DNA of 64,000 nucleotides from an uncultured Eubacteriales bacterium. GTDB lineage: Bacteria > Bacillota > Clostridia > Peptostreptococcales > Anaerovoracaceae. The notes beneath the pieces are model-generated. The model ran no database searches. It was not told the origin of the DNA and saw only the letters and a program-made list of their open reading frames with translations. The stretch covers positions 19,469 through 83,468 of the forward strand of contig CADADV010000008.1 in the NCBI GenBank assembly GCA_902786815.1, written 5' to 3'. Below, piece by piece: positions 1-9,010 of this stretch (its first letter is position 1; each line of letters begins with the position of its first letter). The translations under genes and the position numbers were made by a program.

Positions 1-657
1 AAACTGGAGGATCTGTATTACGCAGCAGAAGACGCGAGACAGCACGCCTACGCTCCGTATTCGGATTTTAAGGTCGGCGCAGCTCTGCTTGTCAGACCGA
101 ACGAAGACTCCGTGATGCCGATCAACAAGATCTATACAGGTGTGAATATCGAGAACGGTTCCTACGGAGCCACTCTCTGCGCAGAACGTGTTGCCTTTGC
201 AAAGGCGATCTCTGCCGGCGTTTTGGAATACGATATCGGCCAGAACCCCTTTATCGCCATCGCTGTATCTGCAGGAGAGGAAGAAGCGCTGCCGTGCGGT
301 ATCTGCAGACAGTTCATGAGTGAATTCGCGCCGGAGCTGACGGTTGTGACGAAGAGCGAAGGCCAGATCCGTATCCGTAACCTGGCGCAGCTTCTGCCGG
401 AGAGTTTCCAGCTGAACAAAGAAGAAAAATTCGCCATTCAGGCGGAGATCGCGGCGCAGGCCACAGCTGTACCGGAGGAAGCTGCTGCAGAGGAACCGGC
501 AGTTGGGCCCACAGTTGAGCCGGCAGCAGAAGAACCTGCGGCTGAGATCGTGGAGGAACCGGATGCTGAAGTAGCAGAAGAGCCGGCAGCAGAAGCTGCT
601 GAGGAGCCGGCCGAAACGCCTGATGAAAAAGAAACACCGGAGAAGACAGAAGAATAG
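1..657 (+). CDS. cdd: Cytidine deaminase, 5' end cut by window, with acidic C-terminal tail
   Basis: Frame 1 is open from the first base, so the true start lies upstream. The visible part carries the cytidine deaminase hallmarks: YAPYSDFKVGAALL, the TGVNIENGSYG substrate loop, the zinc/catalytic CAERVAF, and PCGICRQ with the other two zinc cysteines. The enzyme hydrolyses cytidine or deoxycytidine to uridine in pyrimidine salvage, in the cytosol. The family usually ends near residue 130-140; here about 65 further residues follow, almost only Glu, Ala and Pro (repeated EEPA units), ending at the TAG at 655-657. polA starts 16 nt later, so the two are probably cotranscribed. The catalytic assignment is firm; the role of the tail is unknown. 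Confidence 0.93.
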   Translation, partial: KLEDLYYAAEDARQHAYAPYSDFKVGAALLVRPNEDSVMPINKIYTGVNIENGSYGATLCAERVAFAKAISAGVLEYDIGQNPFIAIAVSAGEEEALPCGICRQFMSEFAPELTVVTKSEGQIRIRNLAQLLPESFQLNKEEKFAIQAEIAAQATAVPEEAAAEEPAVGPTVEPAAEEPAAEIVEEPDAEVAEEPAAEAAEEPAETPDEKETPEKTEE

Positions 658-672
658 AACGGCGGACGAAAT

Positions 673-3372
673 ATGAAAAGAATCGCGTTGATTGACGGAA
701 ACAGTCTGATAAACAGAGCCTATTACGCCATGCGCAATCCGATGATCACGAAGGACGGCATCTATACCCACGGCATTTTCGGGTTCATCAACATGATGGA
801 CAAGATCAGGAAAGACTATGAGCCGGAGTATATGGCGATTGCGTTTGATTTGAAGGCGCCGACTTTCCGGCACGAACAGTATGATGAATATAAAGCGGGG
901 CGAAGGAAGATGCCGCCGGAGCTGGCGATGGAGATCCCGATCCTGAAGGATATCCTGGATGCCATGAAGATCAGAAGGGTGGAAATGGAAGGATTTGAGG
1001 CCGATGACATTATCGGCACCCTGGCCCGCATGAGTGAGGCAGAGGGGCTGGAGCCTTTCGTGTTCACCGGCGACAGGGACCAGCTCCAGCTGGCGACGGA
1101 TATCACCAAGATCGTATATACCAAGAGAGGCGTTTCGGATTTTGACCTGTATGATCATGAAGCTTTTTGCGAGGCCTATGGATTCACGCCGCTGCAGTTT
1201 ATCGATTATAAAGGACTGGCGGGGGATTCCTCAGACAATATTCCGGGGATCCCGGGGGTTGGCGCCAAGACGGCTACGAAGCTCATCCAGCAGTTCGGCA
1301 GTGTGGAAGAGATCATCGCCAATGCAGACGATGTGAAACCCGCCGGCCTGCAGGCGAAAGTAAAAGATAACGCCCAGCAGGCGATGATGAGCAAGCGGCT
1401 GGCGACGATCATGACTGCGGTACCGCTTGACATCAGTGTCGAGGACTGCCTGCTTCAGGAACCAGACTATGATAAACTGATCGAAATCTATAAGAAACTG
1501 GAGTTCAACCGCTTCCTGAGCCGGCTCAAAGTGAAACAGTCCGGCGGGGATCCCGCTGCAGACCTGGATTCTGCGCGTGATGAGGCGCCGGAAGACTTGC
1601 TTAATAGAGAAAGCATTTCAAGGACCGTGATCACAGCAGCTTCAGAACTGGAAGGGATCCATATCGGCGGACCGGTTGTGATCAAGGCCTTTGGAGACAG
1701 CAATCATATCGATACGCCGCAGATCGACAGCATTGCCATGCTCCACGATGGCAGATACCTGTTCGTGAAGCCGGGAGCATTTGACGGATTCGGGGAATGG
1801 CTGGAGAAGGAAATGGCTTCTGATGAGCCGCCGCTGTTCACAGGCCACGATATCAAAGAAACCTACTATATGCTGATGTGCGTTTTCGGATTGTCCGGTT
1901 TCAAAACAGAGTTCGATACAGCCATCGCGCAGTATGTGCTCGATCCGGGCAGAAGCAGCTACAGTCTGTCCGCGCTGAGCAATGAATATCTCCATACGAG
2001 TCTGGAGGAAGAGAAAGATTTCATCGCCTCCAATGCGCAGATCGATATGTTCTCGGACAATCTTTCCGCCTATGACGACTATGGGTTCAATTACTGCGTG
2101 ACGGTCCATGATTTGAAAGGACGCCAGAAGGCCGAAATCAGCGCACAGAAGCTGGATAAAGTTCTTTATGATGTGGAAACTCCTCTGATAGAGGTGCTGG
2201 CGCATATGGAAAAAGAGGGCTTCCGGACCGACAGGGAATTCCTGGCGCAGTTCGGAGAGGACCTGTCCGGTGAGATCGATCAGCTTGCAGCAGGCATCCA
2301 TGAAATGGCCGGTGAGGAGTTCAATATCAACTCCACCCAGCAGCTGGGTGACATTCTCTTCGAGAAGCTGGAACTGCAGCACGGCAAGAAAACAAAGAAG
2401 GGCTATTCAACCAGCGCAGAGGTACTGGAAAAGATCAGAAACGATCACCCGATCGTTCCGGCGATCCTCGAGTACCGGTCCCTGACCAAACTGAAGAGCA
2501 CGTATGTGGATGGGCTCATTCCGCTGATCGGTACTGACGGCAGGATCCACGCTCACTTCCAGCAGACGGTTGCGGCAACGGGCCGTCTCAGCTGCACTGA
2601 GCCGAATCTGCAGAACATCCCGATCCGGCAGGAACTGGGCAGGCAGCTGAGAAAAGCATTTGTCCCTGAAACAGAGGAGTGCCTTCTCATCGGCGCCGAT
2701 TATTCCCAGATCGAGCTTCGGGTCCTGGCGCACATGTCCGGTGACGAAGCGCTCATCGACGCCTTCAACAGGGGCGAAGACATCCACAGAGCAACGGCTG
2801 CCAACGTGCTGGGCATACCGGAAGATGAGATCACACCGTCAGAACGAAGCCGTGCAAAGGCTGTCAACTTCGGCGTGATCTACGGCATGAGCGCATTCGG
2901 GCTTTCGGGTGAGCTGGACATCACCCGTAAGGAAGCCGATGAGTACATCCAGGCGTATTTCGACAAGCATCAGCAAGTCAGGCAGTTCATGGATGACGCG
3001 GTTGCTTTTGCAAAAGCAGAAGGGTATGTGACGACGCTTCTGGGAAGGAAACGCTACATCAAGGAAATCAACGCGCCGAATTACATGGTGCGTCAGATCG
3101 GTGAGCGCCTGGCGATGAATTCTCCGATTCAGGGCAGCGCTGCGGACATCATCAAGATCGCGATGATCAAAGTGCATGATGCTCTAACGGCAGCCGGTCT
3201 GAAATCAAAACTGATACTGCAGATCCACGATGAACTCGTGATCAATACATTCCCTGACGAGAAGGAAATCGTTGAGAAACTTCTTGTTGACAACATGGAA
3301 TCAGCATATGATATGGCTGTAGAACTGAAAGCAGATCTGAACGAAGGAAAGAACTGGTACGAATTGAAATGA
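673..3372 (+). CDS. polA: DNA polymerase I
   Basis: The 899-residue protein fills RNA-primer gaps and repairs DNA. It has an N-terminal 5'-3' exonuclease/FEN domain (about 1-290, with FEADDIIGTLA and the GDSSDNIPGIPGVG helix-hairpin-helix), a central 3'-5' exonuclease-like fold (about 300-480) and the polymerase domain (about 490-899). Polymerase motif A (DYSQIELR) starts at D676, motif B (RSRAKAVNFGVIYG) at 725 and motif C (QIHDELV) at 850. The central domain lacks the DTET-type metal-binding motif, so proofreading is probably dead, as in many Firmicutes PolA proteins. The ATG has only a weak GGCGG ribosome site. coaE overlaps the stop. Confidence 0.97.
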   Translation: MKRIALIDGNSLINRAYYAMRNPMITKDGIYTHGIFGFINMMDKIRKDYEPEYMAIAFDLKAPTFRHEQYDEYKAGRRKMPPELAMEIPILKDILDAMKIRRVEMEGFEADDIIGTLARMSEAEGLEPFVFTGDRDQLQLATDITKIVYTKRGVSDFDLYDHEAFCEAYGFTPLQFIDYKGLAGDSSDNIPGIPGVGAKTATKLIQQFGSVEEIIANADDVKPAGLQAKVKDNAQQAMMSKRLATIMTAVPLDISVEDCLLQEPDYDKLIEIYKKLEFNRFLSRLKVKQSGGDPAADLDSARDEAPEDLLNRESISRTVITAASELEGIHIGGPVVIKAFGDSNHIDTPQIDSIAMLHDGRYLFVKPGAFDGFGEWLEKEMASDEPPLFTGHDIKETYYMLMCVFGLSGFKTEFDTAIAQYVLDPGRSSYSLSALSNEYLHTSLEEEKDFIASNAQIDMFSDNLSAYDDYGFNYCVTVHDLKGRQKAEISAQKLDKVLYDVETPLIEVLAHMEKEGFRTDREFLAQFGEDLSGEIDQLAAGIHEMAGEEFNINSTQQLGDILFEKLELQHGKKTKKGYSTSAEVLEKIRNDHPIVPAILEYRSLTKLKSTYVDGLIPLIGTDGRIHAHFQQTVAATGRLSCTEPNLQNIPIRQELGRQLRKAFVPETEECLLIGADYSQIELRVLAHMSGDEALIDAFNRGEDIHRATAANVLGIPEDEITPSERSRAKAVNFGVIYGMSAFGLSGELDITRKEADEYIQAYFDKHQQVRQFMDDAVAFAKAEGYVTTLLGRKRYIKEINAPNYMVRQIGERLAMNSPIQGSAADIIKIAMIKVHDALTAAGLKSKLILQIHDELVINTFPDEKEIVEKLLVDNMESAYDMAVELKADLNEGKNWYELK

Positions 3373-3983
3373 TAGTAATAGGAATCACAGGCGGTATAGG
3401 AACCGGCAAGACAACAGCATCAGATTATCTTGAAGAAAAAGGTTTTGCAGTGATCGACGCGGACCAGATCGGAAGGGAACTGACCGCAGACGGGCAGCCG
3501 ATCCTGATCGAGATCAGAGATCGGTTCGGATGCGTCACAGACGGAGGTGCAGAAGGGAACGGTCTCGTTCTCGACCGCAAAGCTATGGCGGATCTCGTCT
3601 TCAACAACAAGGAAATCAAAGAGGAATATGACCAGCTGATCCACGCCGAAATCATCGAAGAAATCGACCGCGAAATCGAAGAACTGGATAAAACGGACGC
3701 CAAAGGCATTCTCCTGGACGCGCCGCTTCTCTTTGAGGCCAACATCAACGACCGTTGCGATGTGGTCATCCTGATCACTGCGGACATGGATGAGCGCATA
3801 GGACGCGTCAGCCTCAGAGACGACGCTGACGAAGAGGACATTCAGGACAGGATCAACAGTCAGTTCAGCGACGACGAGAAGGCGCGTTCATCCGACTTTA
3901 TCGTTGATAATTCCGGCGAACCAGAGGATATGTTCCGGCAGCTCGATGACATCGTCGACTATCTCGGCATTGAAACCGATTGA
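3369..3983 (+). CDS. coaE: Dephospho-CoA kinase
   Basis: This 204-residue P-loop kinase catalyses the last step of coenzyme A synthesis, phosphorylating the ribose 3'-OH of dephospho-CoA. The Walker A loop GITGGIGTGKTT sits at the N-terminus and the family's DAPLLFE segment follows near residue 117. Length is normal for CoaE. The ATG overlaps the polA stop as ATGA and has no separate ribosome site, pointing to translational coupling. polA-coaE adjacency is common in Firmicutes. Confidence 0.95.
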   Translation: MIVIGITGGIGTGKTTASDYLEEKGFAVIDADQIGRELTADGQPILIEIRDRFGCVTDGGAEGNGLVLDRKAMADLVFNNKEIKEEYDQLIHAEIIEEIDREIEELDKTDAKGILLDAPLLFEANINDRCDVVILITADMDERIGRVSLRDDADEEDIQDRINSQFSDDEKARSSDFIVDNSGEPEDMFRQLDDIVDYLGIETD

Positions 3984-4004
3984 TCATGTCAGTGAATTTG
4001 GGTG

Positions 4005-4033
4005 TTGACAAAGCATGGTTTTACAACTAAAAT
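4005..4033 (+). promoter_or_regulatory. Sigma-A type promoter for tRNA-Leu(GAG)
   Basis: A perfect TTGACA (4005-4010) and TAAAAT (4028-4033) are separated by 17 nt. The predicted start is about 27 nt before the mature tRNA 5' end. It sits in the gap after coaE and no other gene could use it sensibly. Confidence 0.85.
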
Positions 4034-4066
4034 GTATGAGTGCCTGCGAAAAGGCATTCATTACGT

Positions 4067-4149
4067 GCGGCCTTGGCGGAATTGGCAGACGCGCACGTTT
4101 GAGGGGCGTGTGGGAGACCGTGCCGGTTCAAGTCCGGCAGGCCGCACCA
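4067..4149 (+). tRNA. tRNA-Leu (anticodon GAG)
   Basis: The acceptor arms GCGGCCT and AGGCCGC pair, the discriminator is A and CCA is encoded. The D-loop has the class II form with AATTGG, the T-arm contains GGTTCAAGTCC, and there is a long variable arm as expected for Leu. The anticodon stem CACGT/GCGTG holds the loop TTGAGGG, giving anticodon GAG for CUC/CUU codons. It has its own promoter and terminator, so it is a monocistronic tRNA gene. Confidence 0.95.
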
Positions 4150-4157
4150 TAAGACAG

Positions 4158-4196
4158 TACCGCAGCGATTCATTTCGCAGCGGTATTTTTCTTTTT
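4158..4196 (+). terminator. Intrinsic terminator after tRNA-Leu(GAG)
   Basis: TACCGCAGCGA pairs with TCGCAGCGGTA (one mismatch) across a short loop, followed by TTTTTCTTTTT. It ends the tRNA transcript and separates it from the methyltransferase gene. Confidence 0.85.
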
Positions 4197-4214
4197 AACA
4201 AGAATTCATAATTA

Positions 4215-4249
4215 TGTGTCAAAAGAACCGTCCCTTTTGACACATTTTT
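4215..4249. repeat. Perfect 11-bp palindrome, REP-like or terminator
   Basis: TGTGTCAAAAG (4215-4225) and CTTTTGACACA (4234-4244) are perfect inverted arms around the 8-nt loop AACCGTCC, followed by TTTTTA. The arms are AT-rich for a terminator and a good terminator already lies 20 nt upstream. The loop and flanks (GAACCGTCCC) resemble short dispersed palindromes I recall from other bacteria, but I see no second copy in this window. Confidence 0.5.
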
Positions 4250-4268
4250 ATGGTAAGATAAACGATGT

Positions 4269-5186
4269 ATGAATAGGTCACAGCGCAACAAAACGATTAA
4301 TACAGAGATCGAAGAGGGAAGAGCATATCTTGAGAAGTGCAGGCGTCAGGAAGATCTGAAGGGTGAGGTTCCCGAAGATCAGATCATCTGCGCGGACATG
4401 TTCGAGGCGTGCCGCCTGATTCCGGCCGGATGCGCGGACCTGATGATCGCGGACCCGCCTTACAATCTCACCAAGGATTACAACGGCAGGAACTTCTCGA
4501 AGATGAAGCCGGACGAATACGCGGCGTACACAAAGCGCTGGCTTGAAGCGACGTCGCATGTACTGCGGGAAGGCGGTTCCGTTTATGTCTGCTGTGACTG
4601 GGAGAGCAGTCTTACCATAGGAAAACTGCTCGGAGAGTACTATACGATAAGAAACCGGATCACCTGGCAGAGGGAAAAAGGCCGCGGCGCCAGATCGAAC
4701 TGGAAAAACAGCATGGAGGATATCTGGTTCGCGACCAGAGGCGACGGATACACCTTCAATGTGGACGATGTCAAACTGCGCCGCAAGGTCATCGCACCTT
4801 ACAGAGAGGGCGGAAAGCCAAAGGACTGGGTCGAGACAGAGGATGGCAACTACCGTGATACGCATCCGTCCAATTTCTGGGATGATATCACAGTGCCGTT
4901 CTGGTCGATGAAGGAGAATACTGCCCATCCGGCGCAAAAGCCGGAAAAGCTCATCGCCCGACTGATCCTTGCCAGCTCGAACAGGGGCGATATGGTTTTT
5001 GATCCATTTGCAGGATCCGGAACATCATGCGTTGCTGCGAAGAAACTGGGGCGGCATTATATTGGCATAGAGAAGGACGAACGGTACTGCATCTGGACGC
5101 AGCAGCGACTTGAGATGGCAGAGACCGATAAGAAAATACAGGGATATGAGAACGGCGTTTTCATGCAGCGAAACGCCGGCAGATAA
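4269..5186 (+). CDS. Orphan beta-class adenine-specific DNA methyltransferase
   Basis: The 305-residue protein transfers a methyl group from S-adenosylmethionine to the adenine N6 in a DNA recognition site. The catalytic ADPPYNL is at residues 61-67, before the SAM-binding FDPFAGSGTS at 244-253; this order defines the beta class (MboII/RsrI-like). The middle (about 130-215) is the likely target-recognition region, and HPAQKPEKLIARLI precedes the SAM motif as usual. No restriction endonuclease, specificity subunit or helicase lies nearby, so it is a solitary methylase, possibly regulatory or protective. The chosen ATG has no Shine-Dalgarno; an earlier ATG four bases upstream is out of frame and stops after three codons. 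Confidence 0.88.
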   Translation: MNRSQRNKTINTEIEEGRAYLEKCRRQEDLKGEVPEDQIICADMFEACRLIPAGCADLMIADPPYNLTKDYNGRNFSKMKPDEYAAYTKRWLEATSHVLREGGSVYVCCDWESSLTIGKLLGEYYTIRNRITWQREKGRGARSNWKNSMEDIWFATRGDGYTFNVDDVKLRRKVIAPYREGGKPKDWVETEDGNYRDTHPSNFWDDITVPFWSMKENTAHPAQKPEKLIARLILASSNRGDMVFDPFAGSGTSCVAAKKLGRHYIGIEKDERYCIWTQQRLEMAETDKKIQGYENGVFMQRNAGR

Positions 5187-5201
5187 GAGGAACGGGATTA
5201 C

Positions 5202-8200
5202 ATGCTGACGAAATACAGCGTCAAAAGACCATTTACTATAATTGTCGGGGTCATCATAGCGATCGTATTCGGTGCGGTCGCGCTTTATAGTATGACGCCG
5301 GATCTGATGCCGAGTGTCAACGCGCCGTATTCTGTTGTCATGACACAGCAGCCGGGAGCCACTGCGGAGGAAATCGAAAAACAAATCACAGAACCTTTGG
5401 AGCAGCAGCTGGCTACGTTGGCCAAACTCAATAACATTTCTTCTGTCTCATCTGACAATGTATCCGTGATCACTATGGAATTTACGGACGATGTTGATAT
5501 GGATTCCATGTCCGTGGATATCCGGGACAAGATCGACCAAATCGAAGGAGCACTCCCTGAAAATGCGGCGAAACCTGTTGTGATAAAGATGAATCTGGAC
5601 ATGATGCCGGTGACTGTAGCGGCAGTCGGCATCAAGGGCAAATCCCCGCTGGAGGTTTCCAGGTTCGTCAAGGACAATATCGAAACCGACCTCGAAGGAA
5701 TCGAGGGCGTCGCTTCTGTTTCAAAAGTCGGCATGATCGATGAAGGCATCCAGGTCGTGCTGTCCCAGGACAAAATCGACGACATCAACGATAAAGTAGA
5801 AGCTGCGATCCGTTCTGAATTCACAGACAGTGAAAGCAAAGTCAAGAATGGCATCAAAAAAGCGAAAAAGGGCGAGAAAAAGGTCAAAAAGGGGAAAAAC
5901 CAAGTCACAGACAACGTAGATACAGCCCTGTCAAAATTCGACAGCTATATCAAGCAGTCCGAAAAGGGAAAAGAAGAACTGGAAAACCAGAGGACAAAAC
6001 TGGAAGTTCAGCTCGACACCACAAAACAGCAGATCAAGTCTCTCGAAGACCTGTTGAAGCAGATAGAGAAATTCGAAAAAGATCCGACTGTCGATCTGGC
6101 GGAGCTTCTGGATACTCTGCCGGAAGGCGTTCCCGGCACGGTCACCATCGATCCGGAAAACCTGGAAAAGACCAAGAAACAGATCCAGGACCAGATCGAT
6201 GCACTAAAGAAAACGATCAAACCGATGAAGTCTGCCATCAAAAAACTTAAAAAGAGAATCGCTTCTCTGGATACCGCGATCAACGAATTGGAAAAGAAGC
6301 GGGAAGAAGTGTCGTTCACATTGAGTTCGACGTATTCCGACTTAGCTGCAGCGCAGAGCACCATCCAATCAACCGTTATGCAGCTGCAAAGCGCGCTGGA
6401 GCAGATCGAATCCCAGAAGGATGCTGCTCTGGACAGCGCTGATATGACCGGCGTGATCACCATGGAAAATGTATCCGCGATCCTCAACGCACAGAACTTC
6501 TCCATGCCGGCCGGCTATGTGACAGATAATGACGCCAAGCTGCTGGTCAGCGTAGGCGATAAGATCAAAGATACGGATGAGCTCAAATCGCTGATCCTGT
6601 TTGACCTGGATATAGATGGCCTGGCACCGATCAGAGTAAAAGACATCGCATCTGTATCATACGTTGCCGACGACTCTGACAGCTACGCCAAGATCAACGG
6701 CGAAAACGGCGTGCTCCTCAGCTTCACGAAGCAGTCCACTTATGCGACAGCAACTGTGGCGGATAATATCAGAGACGAATTCGAATCCCTTGAAAAACAG
6801 AACAAAGGACTTCATTTCTCGCCTTTGATGGATCAGGGCAAATACATCCATGTCGTCATCAATTCCGTAGCAAAAGACCTGCTTCTCGGTGCGCTGTTTG
6901 CTATCCTGATACTGCTGTTCTTCCTGCGGGATATCCGGCCGACTGCGATCACAGCGATCAGTATACCGGTCAGTGTTGTCTTTGCCATTGCGCTCATGTA
7001 CTTCACCGGCGTCACCATGAATATGATATCCCTTTCAGGTCTTGCGATCGGCGTCGGCATGCTGGTGGATAACTCCATTGTAGTAATCGAGAACATCTAC
7101 CGGCTCAGGGCGAAAGGATTCAGTCCGGTTCAGGCAGCTGTTTCCGGTGCTTCACAGGTGGCAGGTGCGATCACAGCCTCCACACTGACGACTATCTGCG
7201 TCTTTGTTCCGATCGTTTTCATCGACGGACTCACAAGGGAGCTGTTCATGGATCTGGCGCTGACGGTCACTTATTCACTGCTTGCCAGCCTGCTCATCGC
7301 ACTGACCTTCGTGCCTGCTGTCGCAAAGGGCGTTCTCATGAGAAAGACAAAGAAATCGGTTCTCGCACAGGGAGGGCGCGTCGTGGCCTGGTACAGGAGG
7401 GCGATCGCCTGGGCGCTCATGCATAAGAAAAGACTGGTGCTGGCGGCACTTGTGCTCTTGTTTGCATCGTCAGGTCTGCTGCTGACGAGAGGCTTTGAAT
7501 TCATACCTTCCATGTCTTCTTCTCAGATCTCGGCAGATATCACCATGCCGGAGGACAGCAGCCTGGAAGATACCATTCGTGTAAATGATAAAATCAGCGA
7601 GGAAATCAGGAAAATCGACGGCGTTGAGTCTGTAGGCGTCATGCTGGCATCCAATATGGGTGAAATGTTCGGGATGTCAGGAGACTCGGGTGATTCCTTC
7701 GAGGAGACGACCATGTATATCGTTCTGGAAGACGATAAAACCGAGCAGGGACAGAAAGTTGCCGACACCATTGAACGCCTGTGTGAAGCAGAGGGCTGCG
7801 AAGCGGTTACATCTGTCGATATGGATATGACCGAATATATGGGCGGCGGAGGCATTTCCATCAATCTCTACAGCGATGATCTGGACAAACTCCGCGTATC
7901 CGGAATGGATATCGAGGACAAAATGAGGGAGATGAAGCAGCTTGAGGAAGTGTCGGATGTCACCGAATCAACGACAGAAGAGGTGCGTATCAGAGTCAGC
8001 AAGAACGATGCGATGAAGAACGGCCTTACGGTTGCACAGGTGTACCAGCTTATTTCTGCAGAACTTGCTGAAGATAAAGCAGCAACGGAGCTCACCATTG
8101 ATGGTGAGAACATCGATATCAATGTCGAGAACAAAAAGAGCGGTGACTATTCACTGCAGGATCTGACAGACATGAAACTCCACGTGGAGAAAAAAGACGG

Positions 8201-8969
8201 CGCCGTTGATAAAGTCGGTTTGACCAGCATCGCCGTGATCAGCAGAGACGCGTCTCTGAGTACGATCAATCACAAGGACCAGCGCAGGAGTCTCAACGTC
8301 ACTGCCAGCGTAAAGGATGGCTACAACATCACGAAGATGACGTCAGCCGTAAAGAAGATGATACGCGACGAGCATCTTGTGAAGCCGGGCGTCGAAGTCG
8401 AATACAGCGGTGAAAATGAGGAAATCATGGATGCCATGAAGAAAATGGTTTTGATGATGATCATCGGCATTCTGCTCGTTTATCTGATCATGGTAGCCCA
8501 GTTCCAGTCGCTCAGATCCCCGTTCATCATCATCTTCACGCTGCCGCTGGCATTTACCGGCGGTATGATCGCGCTTCTGATCTCAAATCAGGTTTTGAGC
8601 GTTGTGTCCATGATGGGCTTCGTTATGCTGGTTGGTATCGTAGTCAACAACGGCATTGTGCTTGTTGACTGTATCAACAGGTTCCGGCTGGAAGGCATGG
8701 ATATGGATGCGGCGATCGTTGAGGCCGGGGCAGTCAGGATGCGCCCGGTTATCATGACTGCAGCTACGACGGTATTGGGGCTGATTCCGCTGGCGCTAGG
8801 GATCGGGCAGGGCGCTGAAATGATGCAGCCGCTGGCGCTTACCTGTATCGGTGGGCTGATCTACGCGACTGTTACGACGCTGTTCATTATCCCGATCATG
8901 TACAAGTGGCTTTCTCGCAAAAAGATGGTAAAAATCAAGGAGGAAGAACTTGAAATCGTAAATGTCTGA
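5202..8969 (+). CDS. RND-family exporter (AcrB/SwrC-like) with coiled-coil insertion
   Basis: The 1255-residue inner-membrane pump belongs to the resistance-nodulation-division family and uses the proton gradient to export hydrophobic compounds. TM1 is near residues 12-32; the TM2-6 block lies around 555-705, with GVGMLVDNSIVVIENIYR; a second extracytoplasmic domain follows, then the TM8-12 block (about 1085-1240, GFVMLVGIVVNNGIVLVD). Gram-positive relatives such as SwrC are about 1065 residues; the excess is a Lys/Glu/Gln-rich coiled coil at about 200-420, inserted before the porter segment resumes at ILNAQNFSMPAG. No membrane-fusion or outer-membrane partner is adjacent, so it probably acts alone or with the insert as a periplasmic-type extension. 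Substrate unknown. Confidence 0.9.
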   Translation: MLTKYSVKRPFTIIVGVIIAIVFGAVALYSMTPDLMPSVNAPYSVVMTQQPGATAEEIEKQITEPLEQQLATLAKLNNISSVSSDNVSVITMEFTDDVDMDSMSVDIRDKIDQIEGALPENAAKPVVIKMNLDMMPVTVAAVGIKGKSPLEVSRFVKDNIETDLEGIEGVASVSKVGMIDEGIQVVLSQDKIDDINDKVEAAIRSEFTDSESKVKNGIKKAKKGEKKVKKGKNQVTDNVDTALSKFDSYIKQSEKGKEELENQRTKLEVQLDTTKQQIKSLEDLLKQIEKFEKDPTVDLAELLDTLPEGVPGTVTIDPENLEKTKKQIQDQIDALKKTIKPMKSAIKKLKKRIASLDTAINELEKKREEVSFTLSSTYSDLAAAQSTIQSTVMQLQSALEQIESQKDAALDSADMTGVITMENVSAILNAQNFSMPAGYVTDNDAKLLVSVGDKIKDTDELKSLILFDLDIDGLAPIRVKDIASVSYVADDSDSYAKINGENGVLLSFTKQSTYATATVADNIRDEFESLEKQNKGLHFSPLMDQGKYIHVVINSVAKDLLLGALFAILILLFFLRDIRPTAITAISIPVSVVFAIALMYFTGVTMNMISLSGLAIGVGMLVDNSIVVIENIYRLRAKGFSPVQAAVSGASQVAGAITASTLTTICVFVPIVFIDGLTRELFMDLALTVTYSLLASLLIALTFVPAVAKGVLMRKTKKSVLAQGGRVVAWYRRAIAWALMHKKRLVLAALVLLFASSGLLLTRGFEFIPSMSSSQISADITMPEDSSLEDTIRVNDKISEEIRKIDGVESVGVMLASNMGEMFGMSGDSGDSFEETTMYIVLEDDKTEQGQKVADTIERLCEAEGCEAVTSVDMDMTEYMGGGGISINLYSDDLDKLRVSGMDIEDKMREMKQLEEVSDVTESTTEEVRIRVSKNDAMKNGLTVAQVYQLISAELAEDKAATELTIDGENIDINVENKKSGDYSLQDLTDMKLHVEKKDGAVDKVGLTSIAVISRDASLSTINHKDQRRSLNVTASVKDGYNITKMTSAVKKMIRDEHLVKPGVEVEYSGENEEIMDAMKKMVLMMIIGILLVYLIMVAQFQSLRSPFIIIFTLPLAFTGGMIALLISNQVLSVVSMMGFVMLVGIVVNNGIVLVDCINRFRLEGMDMDAAIVEAGAVRMRPVIMTAATTVLGLIPLALGIGQGAEMMQPLALTCIGGLIYATVTTLFIIPIMYKWLSRKKMVKIKEEELEIVNV

Positions 8970-8970
8970 C

Positions 8971-8999
8971 TTGAAATCATGAGGGTCTGATGTTACAAT
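8971..8999 (+). promoter_or_regulatory. Promoter for tRNA-Leu(CAA)
   Basis: TTGAAA (8971-8976) and TACAAT (8994-8999) are 17 nt apart, starting two bases after the exporter stop codon and ending 11 nt before the tRNA. Confidence 0.75.
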
Positions 9000-9010
9000 A
9001 ATTCCGTTAC

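Noticed and set aside
4237-4259. Promoter for the methyltransferase from TTGACA in the palindrome and TAAGAT
   Set aside because: Spacer is only 11 nt, too short for a sigma-A promoter.
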